Below the pieces are notes generated by a model, which was not told the DNA's origin, did not search any database, and was given only the letters and a program-made list of their open reading frames with translations. Shown piece after piece: positions 1-6,774 of a stretch of 7,513 nt of DNA. The translations under genes and the position numbers were made by a program. How positions within the stretch are numbered: position 1 is the first letter of the stretch; each line of letters starts with the position of its first letter. The DNA comes from Bifidobacteriaceae bacterium (GTDB lineage Bacteria > Actinomycetota > Actinomycetes > Actinomycetales > WQXJ01): the NCBI GenBank assembly GCA_031258055.1, contig JAIRNM010000259.1, forward strand, positions 1-7,513, read 5' to 3'.

Positions 1-121
1 ACTCAGCCAAGGCAGCGGCGCCGTCCGGGGCGGTCCGTACTTCATAACCCTCGCGGCCAAGCAGGAAGGCCAGCGCCTCGCGCTGGGTTTCGTCGTCTTC
101 GACCAACAACAAATCTGTCAC
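1..121 (-). CDS. regX3: Response regulator, RegX3-like, N-terminal fragment (cut by window edge)
   Basis: Only the first 40 codons are present; the gene continues past position 1. The GTG start at 121-119 overlaps the TGA stop of the upstream kinase in a GTGA arrangement, and a G-rich SD-like GGGGGA lies 6 bases upstream, so this start is well supported. The peptide begins VTDLLLVEDDE, which has the beta-strand and acidic pair that open a receiver (REC) domain, and continues with AFLLGREGYEV and DGAAALAE, closely resembling the start of mycobacterial RegX3. Family knowledge: RegX3/PhoB proteins are phosphorylated on a receiver aspartate and use a C-terminal winged-helix domain to bind PHO-box DNA. 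Neither the phospho-acceptor Asp nor the DNA-binding domain is inside the window, so the OmpR/PhoB subclass is inferred from the neighbour and the N-terminal similarity. Confidence 0.85.
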   Translation of the reverse strand, partial: MTDLLLVEDDETQREALAFLLGREGYEVRTAPDGAAALAE

Positions 122-1257
122 GCACTGTCCCCCAAGACTCTCCTTGGCACCCAAATGGTAAAAGTCGACCCGCGCCCAACCGCTGATCGCACCGTTACCC
201 TACCGCCATGTCCGGACACGGTGTTGCGCACAATCGCCAACCCCAGGCCGGTGCCGCCCGTGCGCCTAGACCGCGCCCGGTCAGTCCTATAGAACCGTTC
301 GAAGACCCGTTCTTGGTCGGAGGCTTCAATACCAATGCCTTCATCGGTCACCGCGATAGCGACCTCGCCTGACCGCAGTGAGGCCGTTACACGCACCTGG
401 CTGGACGGCGGCGAATAGGAGATCGCGTTGGCCACCAGGTTATCGACGGCAGTGATCAGGGCGTCCTTGTCGCCAAAGACCGTCAAGTCGTCCGGCGCTT
501 CGACCAAGACCCGGATACCGGCTTCGTCGCCGGTGGTCGTGTGCCGGGCGACCGCCTCATGGACCACTTCCGACACGCTCACCTGAGCGAAGCGACTTGA
601 GTCCTGGTCCTGGGCTTTAGCCAGGGCCATCATGTCTTCCGTCAACCGGGCCAGCCGACGCGATTCGCCGGTCAGCCGCCGCGCGAAATGGCGAACGGTT
701 TCGGGGTCCTCCGCCCCGGCGGCCAGCGCCGAGCCAATCAACTCAACCGCCGTCACCGGGGTGCGCAACTCGTGGCCAATGTTGGCGATGAAGTCGTGTC
801 TGACCTGGCGTGCCCGCAAGGTTTCAGTCAGGTCGGTGACGGTCAACAAGATGTACCGGTCAGCTAACCGGGTAGCTCGGACTTCGGCGTCCGCGACGGG
901 GCCCAGATCGGTGAAAGACATCCGCTGGGTCTGCATCTCATCTTCACGCCAGGCGTTCTCAGCCAATTCCTGCAAGCCAGCGTGAATCAGTTTGGTCCCC
1001 CGGTAGACCGGCAGCGTTTCTGCCTTGGCGCTGGTGAAAACCACCTTGTGAGACCGGGTCAGGACCATTGAATAACCGCCGTAGGCGCCTGCCAAATCGC
1101 GCGCCAACTCTGGCAGCGGCGCCTCGTAGCGCTCCCAGCGGTCGCCTTGCGGTGTGCGCCGAAACAACCAGGCCCAGATCGGGTTGGTGATCAGGGCCAG
1201 GGTGGCGCCCAAAGCGCCCCCGGCCACCCACTCCACGGCCACCGGCACGCCATTCAT
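118..1257 (-). CDS. senX3: SenX3-like phosphate-responsive sensor histidine kinase
   Basis: A 379-residue kinase that presumably autophosphorylates in response to phosphate status and passes phosphate to the overlapping regulator. Residues about 9-33 form a single hydrophobic membrane segment, with no periplasmic loop after it. Residues about 58-145 are a likely PAS-type sensor region, followed by the dimerisation/H-box (RHDFIANIGHELRTP, His162), the N-box (DNLVANA, Asn273/Asn277), the G1 box (DEGIGI, Asp305), the F-box (VFERFYRTD) and the G2 box (GGTGLGL, about 334-340). The ATPase part is strikingly SenX3-like, with a Ser-Tyr-Ser-Pro-Pro motif after the N-box and an ERVFERF...ARSR...GG pattern. 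It starts 19 bases after the pstB stop. No strong SD is seen close to ATG 1257; a GAGGG lies about 16 bases upstream, so a slightly later GTG start is possible. All catalytic boxes are intact. Confidence 0.9.
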   Translation of the reverse strand: MNGVPVAVEWVAGGALGATLALITNPIWAWLFRRTPQGDRWERYEAPLPELARDLAGAYGGYSMVLTRSHKVVFTSAKAETLPVYRGTKLIHAGLQELAENAWREDEMQTQRMSFTDLGPVADAEVRATRLADRYILLTVTDLTETLRARQVRHDFIANIGHELRTPVTAVELIGSALAAGAEDPETVRHFARRLTGESRRLARLTEDMMALAKAQDQDSSRFAQVSVSEVVHEAVARHTTTGDEAGIRVLVEAPDDLTVFGDKDALITAVDNLVANAISYSPPSSQVRVTASLRSGEVAIAVTDEGIGIEASDQERVFERFYRTDRARSRRTGGTGLGLAIVRNTVSGHGGRVTVRSAVGRGSTFTIWVPRRVLGDSA

Positions 1258-1276
1258 TTTATGGGGGAGCTAGCCC

Positions 1277-2206
1277 TCAACCAAACCGGCCGTCGATGTA
1301 ATCCCTGGTCGCGATCACCTTCGGAGCGGAGAAGATGTCACCGGTGGGACCCGATTCGATCAGCCGACCCGGCTGGCCGGCGCTGGCGAGGGAAAAGAAG
1401 GCGGTGATGTCAGAAATCCGGTTAGCCTGAGCCATGTTGTGGGTCACCACCACCACCGTGTAGTCCCGGGCCAAGTCTCGCATCAGCTCTTCGATCGCCA
1501 GAGTCGAGATCGGGTCCAGGGCCGAACAGGGCTCATCCATCAGGACAACATCCGGCTGGACGGCAATTGCCCTAGCGATGCACAGCCGCTGCTGTTGACC
1601 GCCGGACAGGGAATCGCCGGGTTTCCTCAGCCGATCCTTGACCTCATCCCAAAGGTGCGCCCGGGTTAGGCACCGCTCCACTAACTCATCGGCGGCCGAA
1701 GCGCGCGGCCGCTGGCCCTTAATGATCAGACCAGCTAGCACATTGTCCTTGATGGACATGGCCGGGAAAGGATTGGGTTTCTGGAAGACCATCCCAACTT
1801 TGGAGCGAACCGCCACCGGGTCAACACCTTTGGCGTAAAGGTCAACGCCGTCCAGGCTGATCGTCCCTTCCGCCCGGGCTGAGGGGATCACCTCATGCAT
1901 CCGGTTGATCGCTCTGAGCAGCGTCGATTTGCCGCAGCCGGATGGACCGATGAAGGCTGTCACCGCCCGCCCAGGGATTTCCAGCGACACGTCCGCCACG
2001 GCCAGGTGTGAGCCGTAGTAGCACGACACATCGCTAATGGACATAGACCCGGGCGCGTCGAAACTGAGCGGCGCCGTGACGGTGGCGGTGGCGGGTACAA
2101 GGCCAGTCGTTGGCGCCGTGCCGGTCGCTGGCGCGGTGCTAGCGGCCAACGCCCCAGGCGCAATGTCCGAGGCGGCGGCGGTTGGATTTGGGACCGTAGC
2201 GGTCAT
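1277..2206 (-). CDS. pstB: Phosphate ABC transporter ATP-binding protein PstB
   Basis: This is the cytoplasmic ATPase of the high-affinity phosphate importer; a dimer powers PstC/PstA. Visible motifs are Walker [10 protein letters not shown] (87-95), the Q-loop Gln142 within FQKPNPFP (typical of PstB), signature LSGGQQQR (200-207), Walker [13 protein letters not shown] (220-231, Asp224/Glu225) and the H-loop His256 (VTHNMAQ). The C-terminus has the PstB-like IFSAPK...[10 protein letters not shown] ending. At 309 residues it is about 50 longer than the usual 250-260, because of an Ala/Thr/Pro-rich N-terminal extension (residues 1-54). A strong AGGAG 6 bases before ATG 2206, and the ATGA overlap with the pstA stop, favour the long form. 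An internal ATG at 2044 would give a standard-length protein but has no clear ribosome binding site. Confidence 0.96.
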   Translation of the reverse strand: MTATVPNPTAAASDIAPGALAASTAPATGTAPTTGLVPATATVTAPLSFDAPGSMSISDVSCYYGSHLAVADVSLEIPGRAVTAFIGPSGCGKSTLLRAINRMHEVIPSARAEGTISLDGVDLYAKGVDPVAVRSKVGMVFQKPNPFPAMSIKDNVLAGLIIKGQRPRASAADELVERCLTRAHLWDEVKDRLRKPGDSLSGGQQQRLCIARAIAVQPDVVLMDEPCSALDPISTLAIEELMRDLARDYTVVVVTHNMAQANRISDITAFFSLASAGQPGRLIESGPTGDIFSAPKVIATRDYIDGRFG

Positions 2207-3153
2207 CGGTTTCTCCTAATCTTGGCAATTTGCGGGGGCAACGCGCGGGCCGCGAGTTGGAGCACAACCACTACGGCCATCAGCACTAGGGCGCCAGCCC
2301 AAGCCCGCTGATCGTAAGCGGCGGTATCCAAACCCTTCGAAGACCATTGCGTGTAGATAAAGACCGGCAGAGTGGCCATCCGGCCTTCCGCCAAGTTGTA
2401 GTTCATGGCGTCTGTGAATCCCGCCACCAACAGCAGCGGCGCTGTCTCGCCGATGATCCGGGCCACACCCAGAACAGCGCCAGCGGTCAGTCCGGGCAGG
2501 GCGGTTGGCAGCACGATCTTCCTAATGACCCGCCATTTCGGCGATCCGAGCGCCAGCCCGGCTTCCCGCAAATCGGCGGGCACCAGCCTGAGAACCTCCT
2601 CCGACGAGCGCACCACCACCGGAATCATGATCATGGCCAACGCCACCGCGCCCGCCAGTCCTGACCGGGTTCCGGGCCCCAGCAGCAACGAGAACAAGGC
2701 GTAGGCGGCCAGCCCGGCCACAATCGAAGGAATGGAAACCATGATGTCCACCGCCCGCCTCGTGATAGCGGCCAACCGACCGCCTGAGCCGTATTCGGTC
2801 AGGTAGATAGCGGTGGACAGGCCCAGCGGAATGGCGATGGCGGCGGTCGCTGCCGTGATCAGCAAGGTGCCGGTGAGCGCGTGCAAGAGCCCGCCGCCAG
2901 CGCCGACCACGCCCCGCATCGAGTGGGTGAACAGGGTTAGGTCCAGCCGTTCGCTGCCTCTTCTTATAGCCGCCCAGATCACCAAGGTCAGGGGCACTGC
3001 GGTCAGCACCACCGCTGCGACTACCGCGCCAGTCGCCAAAGCGTTCTTGGCTCTTCGTGCGGGGCTAGGTTTGGAGGCGGCCAGGGTGGTGACGGCATCG
3101 CCCCTGCCCGATGCCGTCCGCTCACCCCCTTTTACCAGTTCAGCGATGCTCAT
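2203..3153 (-). CDS. pstA: Phosphate ABC transporter permease PstA
   Basis: A 316-residue inner-membrane permease that pairs with PstC to form the phosphate channel. Hydrophobic segments are seen at about 38-62, 92-118, 137-159, 166-182, 220-245 and 285-305, consistent with six helices. The EAA loop that docks on PstB is at 197-216 ([20 protein letters not shown]). The motif GETAPLLL after it is typical of PstA. The first ~37 residues are polar, basic and probably cytoplasmic. The open frame runs much further upstream, to 3537, but that part lies inside pstC. ATG 3153 overlaps the pstC stop as ATGA and has AAGGGAG 7 bases upstream, so the short form is right. Its stop overlaps the pstB start in the same way, so the three genes are probably translationally coupled. 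Confidence 0.95.
   Translation of the reverse strand: MSIAELVKGGERTASGRGDAVTTLAASKPSPARRAKNALATGAVVAAVVLTAVPLTLVIWAAIRRGSERLDLTLFTHSMRGVVGAGGGLLHALTGTLLITAATAAIAIPLGLSTAIYLTEYGSGGRLAAITRRAVDIMVSIPSIVAGLAAYALFSLLLGPGTRSGLAGAVALAMIMIPVVVRSSEEVLRLVPADLREAGLALGSPKWRVIRKIVLPTALPGLTAGAVLGVARIIGETAPLLLVAGFTDAMNYNLAEGRMATLPVFIYTQWSSKGLDTAAYDQRAWAGALVLMAVVVVLQLAARALPPQIAKIRRNR
2213..2217 (-). promoter_or_regulatory. Ribosome binding site of pstB (decides its start)
   Basis: AGGAG lies 6 bases before ATG 2206, inside the last codons of pstA. It supports the long PstB with the 54-residue Ala/Thr/Pro-rich leader, since the alternative ATG at 2044 has no comparable SD. Confidence 0.8.
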
Positions 3154-4106
3154 GCCTGGGCTCCCTTCTTGGCGATGCGGCGCCCGGCAATTGAAACCAG
3201 CAACGAGATGCCGAACAGGACCAAACCCAGCGCGATCAGGGCATTGACACGCGAGCCGGTCGATTCGGGGAAGGTGGAAGCGATGAAGGCAGCGATGGTG
3301 GAAGGATTCTCGGACGAGATGACGTTGAAGGAAATCAAGTCGGGCGTGGCGGAAAGGACCATCGCCACAGCCATGGTTTCGCCCAGCGCCCGGCCCAGTC
3401 CGAGCATGCCGCCGGCCACAATGCCGGAACGGGCAACTGGCAGCACAGCCGAACGAACCATTTCCCAACGGGTGGCGCCGAGCGCGTAGGCGGCTTCGAT
3501 CAAAGCTGGCGGTGTCAGCGCGAAACTCTCGCGGCACATCGCCGCCATAATCGGCAGGATCATGACCGCTACCACCACCGAAGCGGTCAGCACCGTGCGG
3601 CCGGTGACCGAAGGGTCGCCGCTAAAGAACGGCAGCCAGCCCAACTTGGCGTGAAGCCATTCGAAGAGCGGCACCATGGCCGGGGCCAACACCTTCAGGC
3701 CCCACAGGCCGAAGACCACCGACGGGACGGCGGCCAGCAGGTCCAGCACAGCACCGAGGAAACGGCCGAACCGGGCCGAAGGGGCGTAGATGGTGGCGGC
3801 CAGGGCCACACCGATCGCTGGCAAGGCCGCGAAAAGGAGCGCCACAACCGCCACCCAAACCGAGCCGAAAGCCAGCGGCAGGGCCAAGGCTAGGAAGTTT
3901 GTGGCGTGCGCGGGCAGATCGCCTTCGCCGTCGCCGAAAGCCGGGCCACCCTTGGCGGCCAAGAAGACCAGAACGCCAACCAGGATCAGGGCTACGGCAA
4001 TGGCGGCGCCCTTCATGGAGCCGGAGAAGACCCGCTCCCCGTAAGAACGCCGACCAGCCGGGCCGCCGCTAACGGCGACCCGGCTATCAGTCATAGATGC
4101 TGTCAT
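3150..4106 (-). CDS. pstC: Phosphate ABC transporter permease PstC
   Basis: A 318-residue inner-membrane permease, partner of PstA. The N-terminus (1-30) is polar, followed by hydrophobic segments at about 33-51, 71-105, 116-141, 171-192, 224-250 and 286-306. The EAA docking loop is at 204-223 (EAAYALGATRWEMVRSAVLP), followed by GRALGETMAVAMV, a PstC hallmark. Another typical PstC stretch is AVPSVVFGLWGL (126-137). The gene begins 24 bases after the pstS stop with no recognisable SD; the spacer is instead made of a short tandem repeat. ATG 4106 is taken as the start, though ATG 4094 (Met5) is equally possible. The stop overlaps the pstA start by 4 bases. Confidence 0.95.
   Translation of the reverse strand: MTASMTDSRVAVSGGPAGRRSYGERVFSGSMKGAAIAVALILVGVLVFLAAKGGPAFGDGEGDLPAHATNFLALALPLAFGSVWVAVVALLFAALPAIGVALAATIYAPSARFGRFLGAVLDLLAAVPSVVFGLWGLKVLAPAMVPLFEWLHAKLGWLPFFSGDPSVTGRTVLTASVVVAVMILPIMAAMCRESFALTPPALIEAAYALGATRWEMVRSAVLPVARSGIVAGGMLGLGRALGETMAVAMVLSATPDLISFNVISSENPSTIAAFIASTFPESTGSRVNALIALGLVLFGISLLVSIAGRRIAKKGAQA
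3161..3167 (-). promoter_or_regulatory. Ribosome binding site of pstA (decides its start)
   Basis: AAGGGAG lies 7 bases before ATG 3153, within the end of pstC. It identifies the true start in a frame that stays open for a further 128 codons upstream. Confidence 0.7.
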
Positions 4107-4109
4107 CAG

Positions 4110-4133
4110 TGTTTTCGATCAAGTTTTCGATCA
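4110..4133 (-). repeat. 12-bp tandem repeat filling the pstS-pstC gap
   Basis: On the minus strand TGATCGAAAAC occurs twice in tandem with a 12-base period (11 bases identical, at 4133-4123 and 4121-4111). The first copy begins with the TGA stop codon of pstS, and the second ends 4 bases before ATG 4106 of pstC. There is no SD-like purine run in the gap except the AAAA tracts. The exactness of the repeat is seen directly; any role in pstC translation or in setting the pstS:pstC ratio is inference. Confidence 0.7.
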
Positions 4134-5261
4134 GGCGCCGATCCGGGCGACGGCAGCGCTGACCTTCGCGCTGAGGCCTTCTTCCGCTGTCAACGGCGCC
4201 GATCCAGCGTTAGCGGCTGCCGCCTGCTGGCCATCGTCTGACGTGACGTACTTGAAGTAGGCGGCTACTAGCTTTCCCGTTTCCGCGTCTTCGTATTTTT
4301 CGCAGGCAGCCAGGTAGCTGACCAAGATCAGCGGATAGGCGCCCGCGGCATCAGTCGTGCGGTTCAACTCGTAAACCACGTCGCCTTCGCCCCGGCCCTC
4401 TTCGAGGCTTGATTCGGCCACCGCTTTAGCGGCGCCTTCGGCTGAGGCCGCCACCCATTCAGTGCCAACCTTGATGCTAGCCCAACTCAAAGACGCGGCC
4501 TGACCAGCGTCGACGTAGCCGATCGCGCCATTACCAGCGGTCAGCGCTTCGACCATGCCCTGGGTCTTCTCGGCCCCTTCGCCGCCTTCGGCCGGCCATT
4601 CCTCGGTTTCACCGGCCGTCCAGTTGTCCGGCGCCGTGGCGGCCAGATAGTCCGTAAAGTTGCCAGTCGTGCCGGACTTGTCGGAGCGGTGGACGGGGCT
4701 GATCTTTAGGTCCGGCAATTCCACACCGCTGTTGTCAGCGGCGATAGCCGGGTCGTTCCAGTTGGTGATCTTGCCGGTGAAAATGTCAGCGATCACAGCG
4801 GGCGCCAACTTGAGCTCATCGATTCCGTCCAGATTGAACGCGACCACGATCGGCGAAATGTAAACCGGTACCTCAACTAGGGGCGAATCAGCCGCGCAGG
4901 AGGCTTGACCGCCACCGCTGGCTTCGTCGGCCGAGAACGGAGCGTCGGTGCCAACAAAACCCAGGCCGCCAGCCGTGAACTGCTCGCGCCCGGTGCCTGA
5001 TCCAACCGGATCGTAGTTGACGGTCACATCAGACTGTAAAGAAATGAAACCTGCCTTCCAGGCTTCTTGGGCGGCGCTCTGCGAAGACGCGCCCGCACCA
5101 TTGAGTTGACCTGAAAGCTGTTCGTCGTTGGTCCCGTCAGAAGACTTCGAGGCGCCTGCCGCGCCCTCTGCCGCTTCATTGGCGGCGCATCCCGCCAATG
5201 CCGCCACAACCAACCCGGCGGTGGCCCACAGCGCCACCTGCTTGATCTTGCCCAATCTCAT
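4131..5261 (-). CDS. pstS: Phosphate-binding lipoprotein PstS
   Basis: A 376-residue extracytoplasmic receptor that hands phosphate to PstC/PstA. The N-terminus is a lipoprotein signal: basic MRLGKIK, a hydrophobic core, then lipobox LAGC with Cys25 as the predicted lipidated residue. An Ala/Glu/Ser-rich linker follows to about residue 48. The phosphate-binding blocks of the family are present in order: GAGAS (56-60), DPVGSGTG (84-91), GTDAPFS (104-110), HRSDKSGTTGNF (191-202, Arg192, Ser196-Gly197-Thr198) and NGAIGYVD (244-251). These match the residues that hold phosphate in E. coli PstS. Mature Cys122 and Cys320 could form a disulfide, which is inference. Acidic Gly/Glu-rich loops lie at about 217-234 and 284-294. 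It is the first gene of the operon, downstream of a PHO box, with GAGGG 4 bases before ATG 5261. Confidence 0.96.
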   Translation of the reverse strand: MRLGKIKQVALWATAGLVVAALAGCAANEAAEGAAGASKSSDGTNDEQLSGQLNGAGASSQSAAQEAWKAGFISLQSDVTVNYDPVGSGTGREQFTAGGLGFVGTDAPFSADEASGGGQASCAADSPLVEVPVYISPIVVAFNLDGIDELKLAPAVIADIFTGKITNWNDPAIAADNSGVELPDLKISPVHRSDKSGTTGNFTDYLAATAPDNWTAGETEEWPAEGGEGAEKTQGMVEALTAGNGAIGYVDAGQAASLSWASIKVGTEWVAASAEGAAKAVAESSLEEGRGEGDVVYELNRTTDAAGAYPLILVSYLAACEKYEDAETGKLVAAYFKYVTSDDGQQAAAANAGSAPLTAEEGLSAKVSAAVARIGA

Positions 5262-5265
5262 TAGG

Positions 5266-5270
5266 CCCTC
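5266..5270 (-). promoter_or_regulatory. Ribosome binding site of pstS
   Basis: GAGGG (within AGAGGG) sits 4 bases before ATG 5261, which agrees with a start at the lipoprotein signal peptide. Confidence 0.65.
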
Positions 5271-5302
5271 TTTTCATATCCGAATTTGTGATTTCGGAAC
5301 TG

Positions 5303-5308
5303 ACGTTA
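5303..5308 (-). promoter_or_regulatory. Candidate -10 element of the pst operon
   Basis: On the minus strand TAACGT lies 9 bases after the last PHO-box-like unit (GTTCGAT, 5324-5318). This spacing is like E. coli Pho promoters, where the activator site stands in for the -35 element. It would give a leader of roughly 35 bases before pstS. TATGAA nearer the ATG was considered but lies too close to the start. This is an inference from position and a weak match. Confidence 0.35.
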
Positions 5309-5317
5309 GGGCCGCAG

Positions 5318-5368
5318 ATCGAACGGCCGGGGAAACTAAGGTGAACGCAAGGTGAACACCAGGCGAAC
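5318..5368 (-). promoter_or_regulatory. PHO box: five 11-bp-spaced GTTCACC-like units upstream of pstS
   Basis: On the minus strand, in order towards pstS, the 7-base units are GTTCGCC (5368-5362), GTTCACC (5357-5351), GTTCACC (5346-5340), TTTCCCC (5335-5329) and GTTCGAT (5324-5318), each starting exactly 11 bases after the last. The middle two are perfect and the outer ones degenerate. Family knowledge: actinobacterial PhoP and RegX3 bind such direct repeats as a regulator array at phosphate-starvation promoters. The regulator encoded at the end of this same operon is the obvious candidate, implying positive autoregulation. Confidence 0.85.
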
Positions 5369-5384
5369 TCTTGGCGATCCGGCC
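5359..5384. repeat. 26-bp direct repeat, left copy
   Basis: This stretch, beginning CCAGGCGAAC and ending CCGGCC, is identical over all 26 bases to 6753-6778. The two copies bracket the ATPase gene and its promoter. This copy overlaps the outermost PHO-box unit (5362-5368). With the bases just after it, it can form only a short hairpin (TTGGC at 5371-5375 with GCCAA at 5382-5386). Confidence 0.9.
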
Positions 5385-5461
5385 AACCGGGCGGGATCGG
5401 GCTCGGTTGGCGGCGGCGGCTGGAACCGTGTGACTACAAGGCGCGTTGCCACGTCAAACGG

Positions 5462-5491
5462 TTGCTGGTCGATCAGCGACTTTTGTATAGT
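5462..5491 (+). promoter_or_regulatory. Candidate promoter of the ATPase gene
   Basis: TTGCTG (5462-5467) and TATAGT (5486-5491), 18 bases apart, resemble -35 and -10 elements of a housekeeping promoter. Transcription would start near 5498, leaving a leader of about 37 bases. The AT-rich patch around the -10 stands out from the GC-rich surroundings. No PHO-box unit lies next to it; the nearest is about 95 bases upstream. Confidence 0.5.
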
Positions 5492-5514
5492 TGTACATAA
5501 CTTGCTGATCGATC
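5462..5514 (+). repeat. Pair of TTGCTG(G/A)TCGATC repeats around the ATPase promoter
   Basis: TTGCTGGTCGATC (5462-5474) and TTGCTGATCGATC (5502-5514) match at 12 of 13 positions, with starts exactly 40 bases apart. The first covers the candidate -35 and the second lies just past the expected transcription start. Each contains a near-palindromic core around TCGA. The placement is what an operator pair would have, but no regulator can be named. Confidence 0.5.
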
Positions 5515-5523
5515 GACATGTTT

Positions 5524-5527
5524 GGAG
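5524..5527 (+). promoter_or_regulatory. Ribosome binding site of the ATPase gene (decides its start)
   Basis: GGAG lies 7 bases before ATG 5535. The frame is open back to a GTG at 5352, but that upstream part has no SD, covers the promoter and PHO box, and encodes a low-complexity stretch unlike the family. Confidence 0.6.
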
Positions 5528-5534
5528 CCCAAGT

Positions 5535-6740
5535 ATGGCCTGGATTGAACGTCCCCGCTACCTGGACTGGCTGTCCGCCTGGCGGGGGAAAGATGTGGCG
5601 AAGGTCCTCACGGGCGTGCGGCGCTGCGGCAAGTCCACGATCCTACGGCTATTCCGACAGAGGTTGGTCGCCAACGGAATTCCTCCCGCCTCGGTCCTCG
5701 ACTTCAACCTCGAAGACCCCGACACCGAAGCGGAGTTCTCGCAGGGCCTGCGCCTCTACCAGCACGTCAAAGCCCTGGCCGCCGAGGGCGGGCAGCTTTA
5801 CGTTTTCCTGGACGAAGCCCAGCATTTGGCCGAGTTGGAGCGGACCGTCGTCGGCCTCGGCCTGCTTGAGAACGTCGACCTGTATCTGACCGGCTCCTAT
5901 TCTGCCTTCTTGTCCGCCGAACTCGGGACTAGGCTGACCGGCCGCTACGTCGAACTGCGTGTCCTGCCGTTGTCTTTCAGCGAATACGCCACCGCCCACA
6001 TCGGCAACACTGGGCCCAGCGACACCTGGCCCCGTTATCTTCGCGACGGCGGTTTCCCCTACGTGGTCAGGCTGTCGCAGGAACCGGCCATGGCGGGCCA
6101 GTACCTTCGCGATGTGATGAGCGCCATAGTGGCCCGTGACATCGCGCCCAGGCATCCGGCCTTCAACGCAACCTTGTTTGACTCGATACTGCTGTTCATG
6201 CTGGACAACATTGGCAACCTCTCGACTATCAACAAGATCAGCTCGACCCTCACGTCGCTGGGCCGGAAGACGGGCCGAACCGCCGTCGAAACCTACGTTG
6301 AGGCATTGGTAGACAGCTTCGTCCTCTACAAGGCGCCCCGGTACGACATCAGGGGCAAGCTTTACCTGGCGAACTCCGCCAAGTACTACGCCGTTGACCT
6401 GGGGTTACGCCGGGCTTTACGGGGAAGCCGCAACCCCGACCTGGGCCACTCATTGGAAAACCTGGTCTATCTGGAGTTACTGCGGCTCGGTGATCGGGTC
6501 GCGGTCGGCCGAATTGACCGGTCGGAGGTGGACTTCTTGGCCAATGGCGCGGGCGGACTGACCTATATCCAAGTCTGCCAGTCGGTATTGGACCCAGCGG
6601 TCCTGGCCAGGGAACTCGCGCCCCTACGCGCTATCCCCGACCATCACCCCCGACTGCTCATAGTCGGCGACCAGCTACCCCCGTCCTCTCACGACGGAAT
6701 CACTCAGATGAACGTTCAGGACTGGTTGGCCCGGCCCTGA
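5535..6740 (+). CDS. AAA_14/DUF4143-type ATP-binding protein, function unknown
   Basis: A 401-residue P-loop ATPase. The N-terminal AAA_14-like domain has Walker A GVRRCGKST (27-35), Walker B YVFLDEAQ (89-96, Asp93/Glu94), a sensor-like LTGSYS (118-123), and RYVELRVLPLSFSEY (137-151), all hallmarks of this family. The C-terminal DUF4143-like half includes GHSLENLVYLELLRLG (304-319), SEVDFLA (330-336) and YIQVCQS (344-350), which resemble a degenerate PD-(D/E)XK fold; the position where an active nuclease would carry Lys is Cys348. No membrane segment or signal peptide is seen. The family is widespread and lacks a settled role. The gene stands alone, divergent from pstS and convergent with a toxin gene, with its own promoter, and is bracketed by a 26-bp direct repeat. 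The length is typical and all ATPase motifs are intact, so it is probably functional. Confidence 0.9.
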   Translation: MAWIERPRYLDWLSAWRGKDVAKVLTGVRRCGKSTILRLFRQRLVANGIPPASVLDFNLEDPDTEAEFSQGLRLYQHVKALAAEGGQLYVFLDEAQHLAELERTVVGLGLLENVDLYLTGSYSAFLSAELGTRLTGRYVELRVLPLSFSEYATAHIGNTGPSDTWPRYLRDGGFPYVVRLSQEPAMAGQYLRDVMSAIVARDIAPRHPAFNATLFDSILLFMLDNIGNLSTINKISSTLTSLGRKTGRTAVETYVEALVDSFVLYKAPRYDIRGKLYLANSAKYYAVDLGLRRALRGSRNPDLGHSLENLVYLELLRLGDRVAVGRIDRSEVDFLANGAGGLTYIQVCQSVLDPAVLARELAPLRAIPDHHPRLLIVGDQLPPSSHDGITQMNVQDWLARP

Positions 6741-6746
6741 GCCCCG

Positions 6747-6774
6747 GGATCGCCAGGCGAACTCTTGGCGATCC
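6747..6774. terminator. Hairpin between convergent ATPase and toxin genes
   Basis: GGATCGCCA (6747-6755) and TGGCGATCC (6766-6774) are perfectly complementary, giving a 9-bp stem with a 10-base loop. It lies between two convergent stop codons (6740 and 6786), so it could terminate transcription from both sides. There is no T-run on either strand, so a classical intrinsic terminator is not certain; a REP-like palindrome is the other reading. Confidence 0.5.

Noticed and set aside
1258..1276. Terminator between pstB and the kinase
   Set aside because: The 19-base gap holds only a small GCTAGC palindrome with a mismatch next to it and no T-run; co-transcription is more likely.
2813..3247. 144-codon plus-strand open frame across the pstA-pstC junction
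   Set aside because: Low-complexity Ala/Pro/Arg composition and antisense to two well-supported permease genes.
3154..3537. Upstream in-frame extension of pstA (128 codons)
   Set aside because: It lies wholly inside pstC in another frame, has Arg/His/Pro-rich composition typical of a shadow frame, and ATG 3153 has an SD plus the ATGA overlap.
5352..5534. In-frame GTG extension of the ATPase gene adding 61 residues
   Set aside because: It starts inside the PHO box, has no SD, spans the likely promoter, and encodes sequence unlike the family; ATG 5535 has a proper GGAG.
5649..6155. 168-codon open frame antisense to the ATPase gene
   Set aside because: Shadow of a GC-rich gene: no SD or recognisable domain, opposite a gene with clear conserved motifs.
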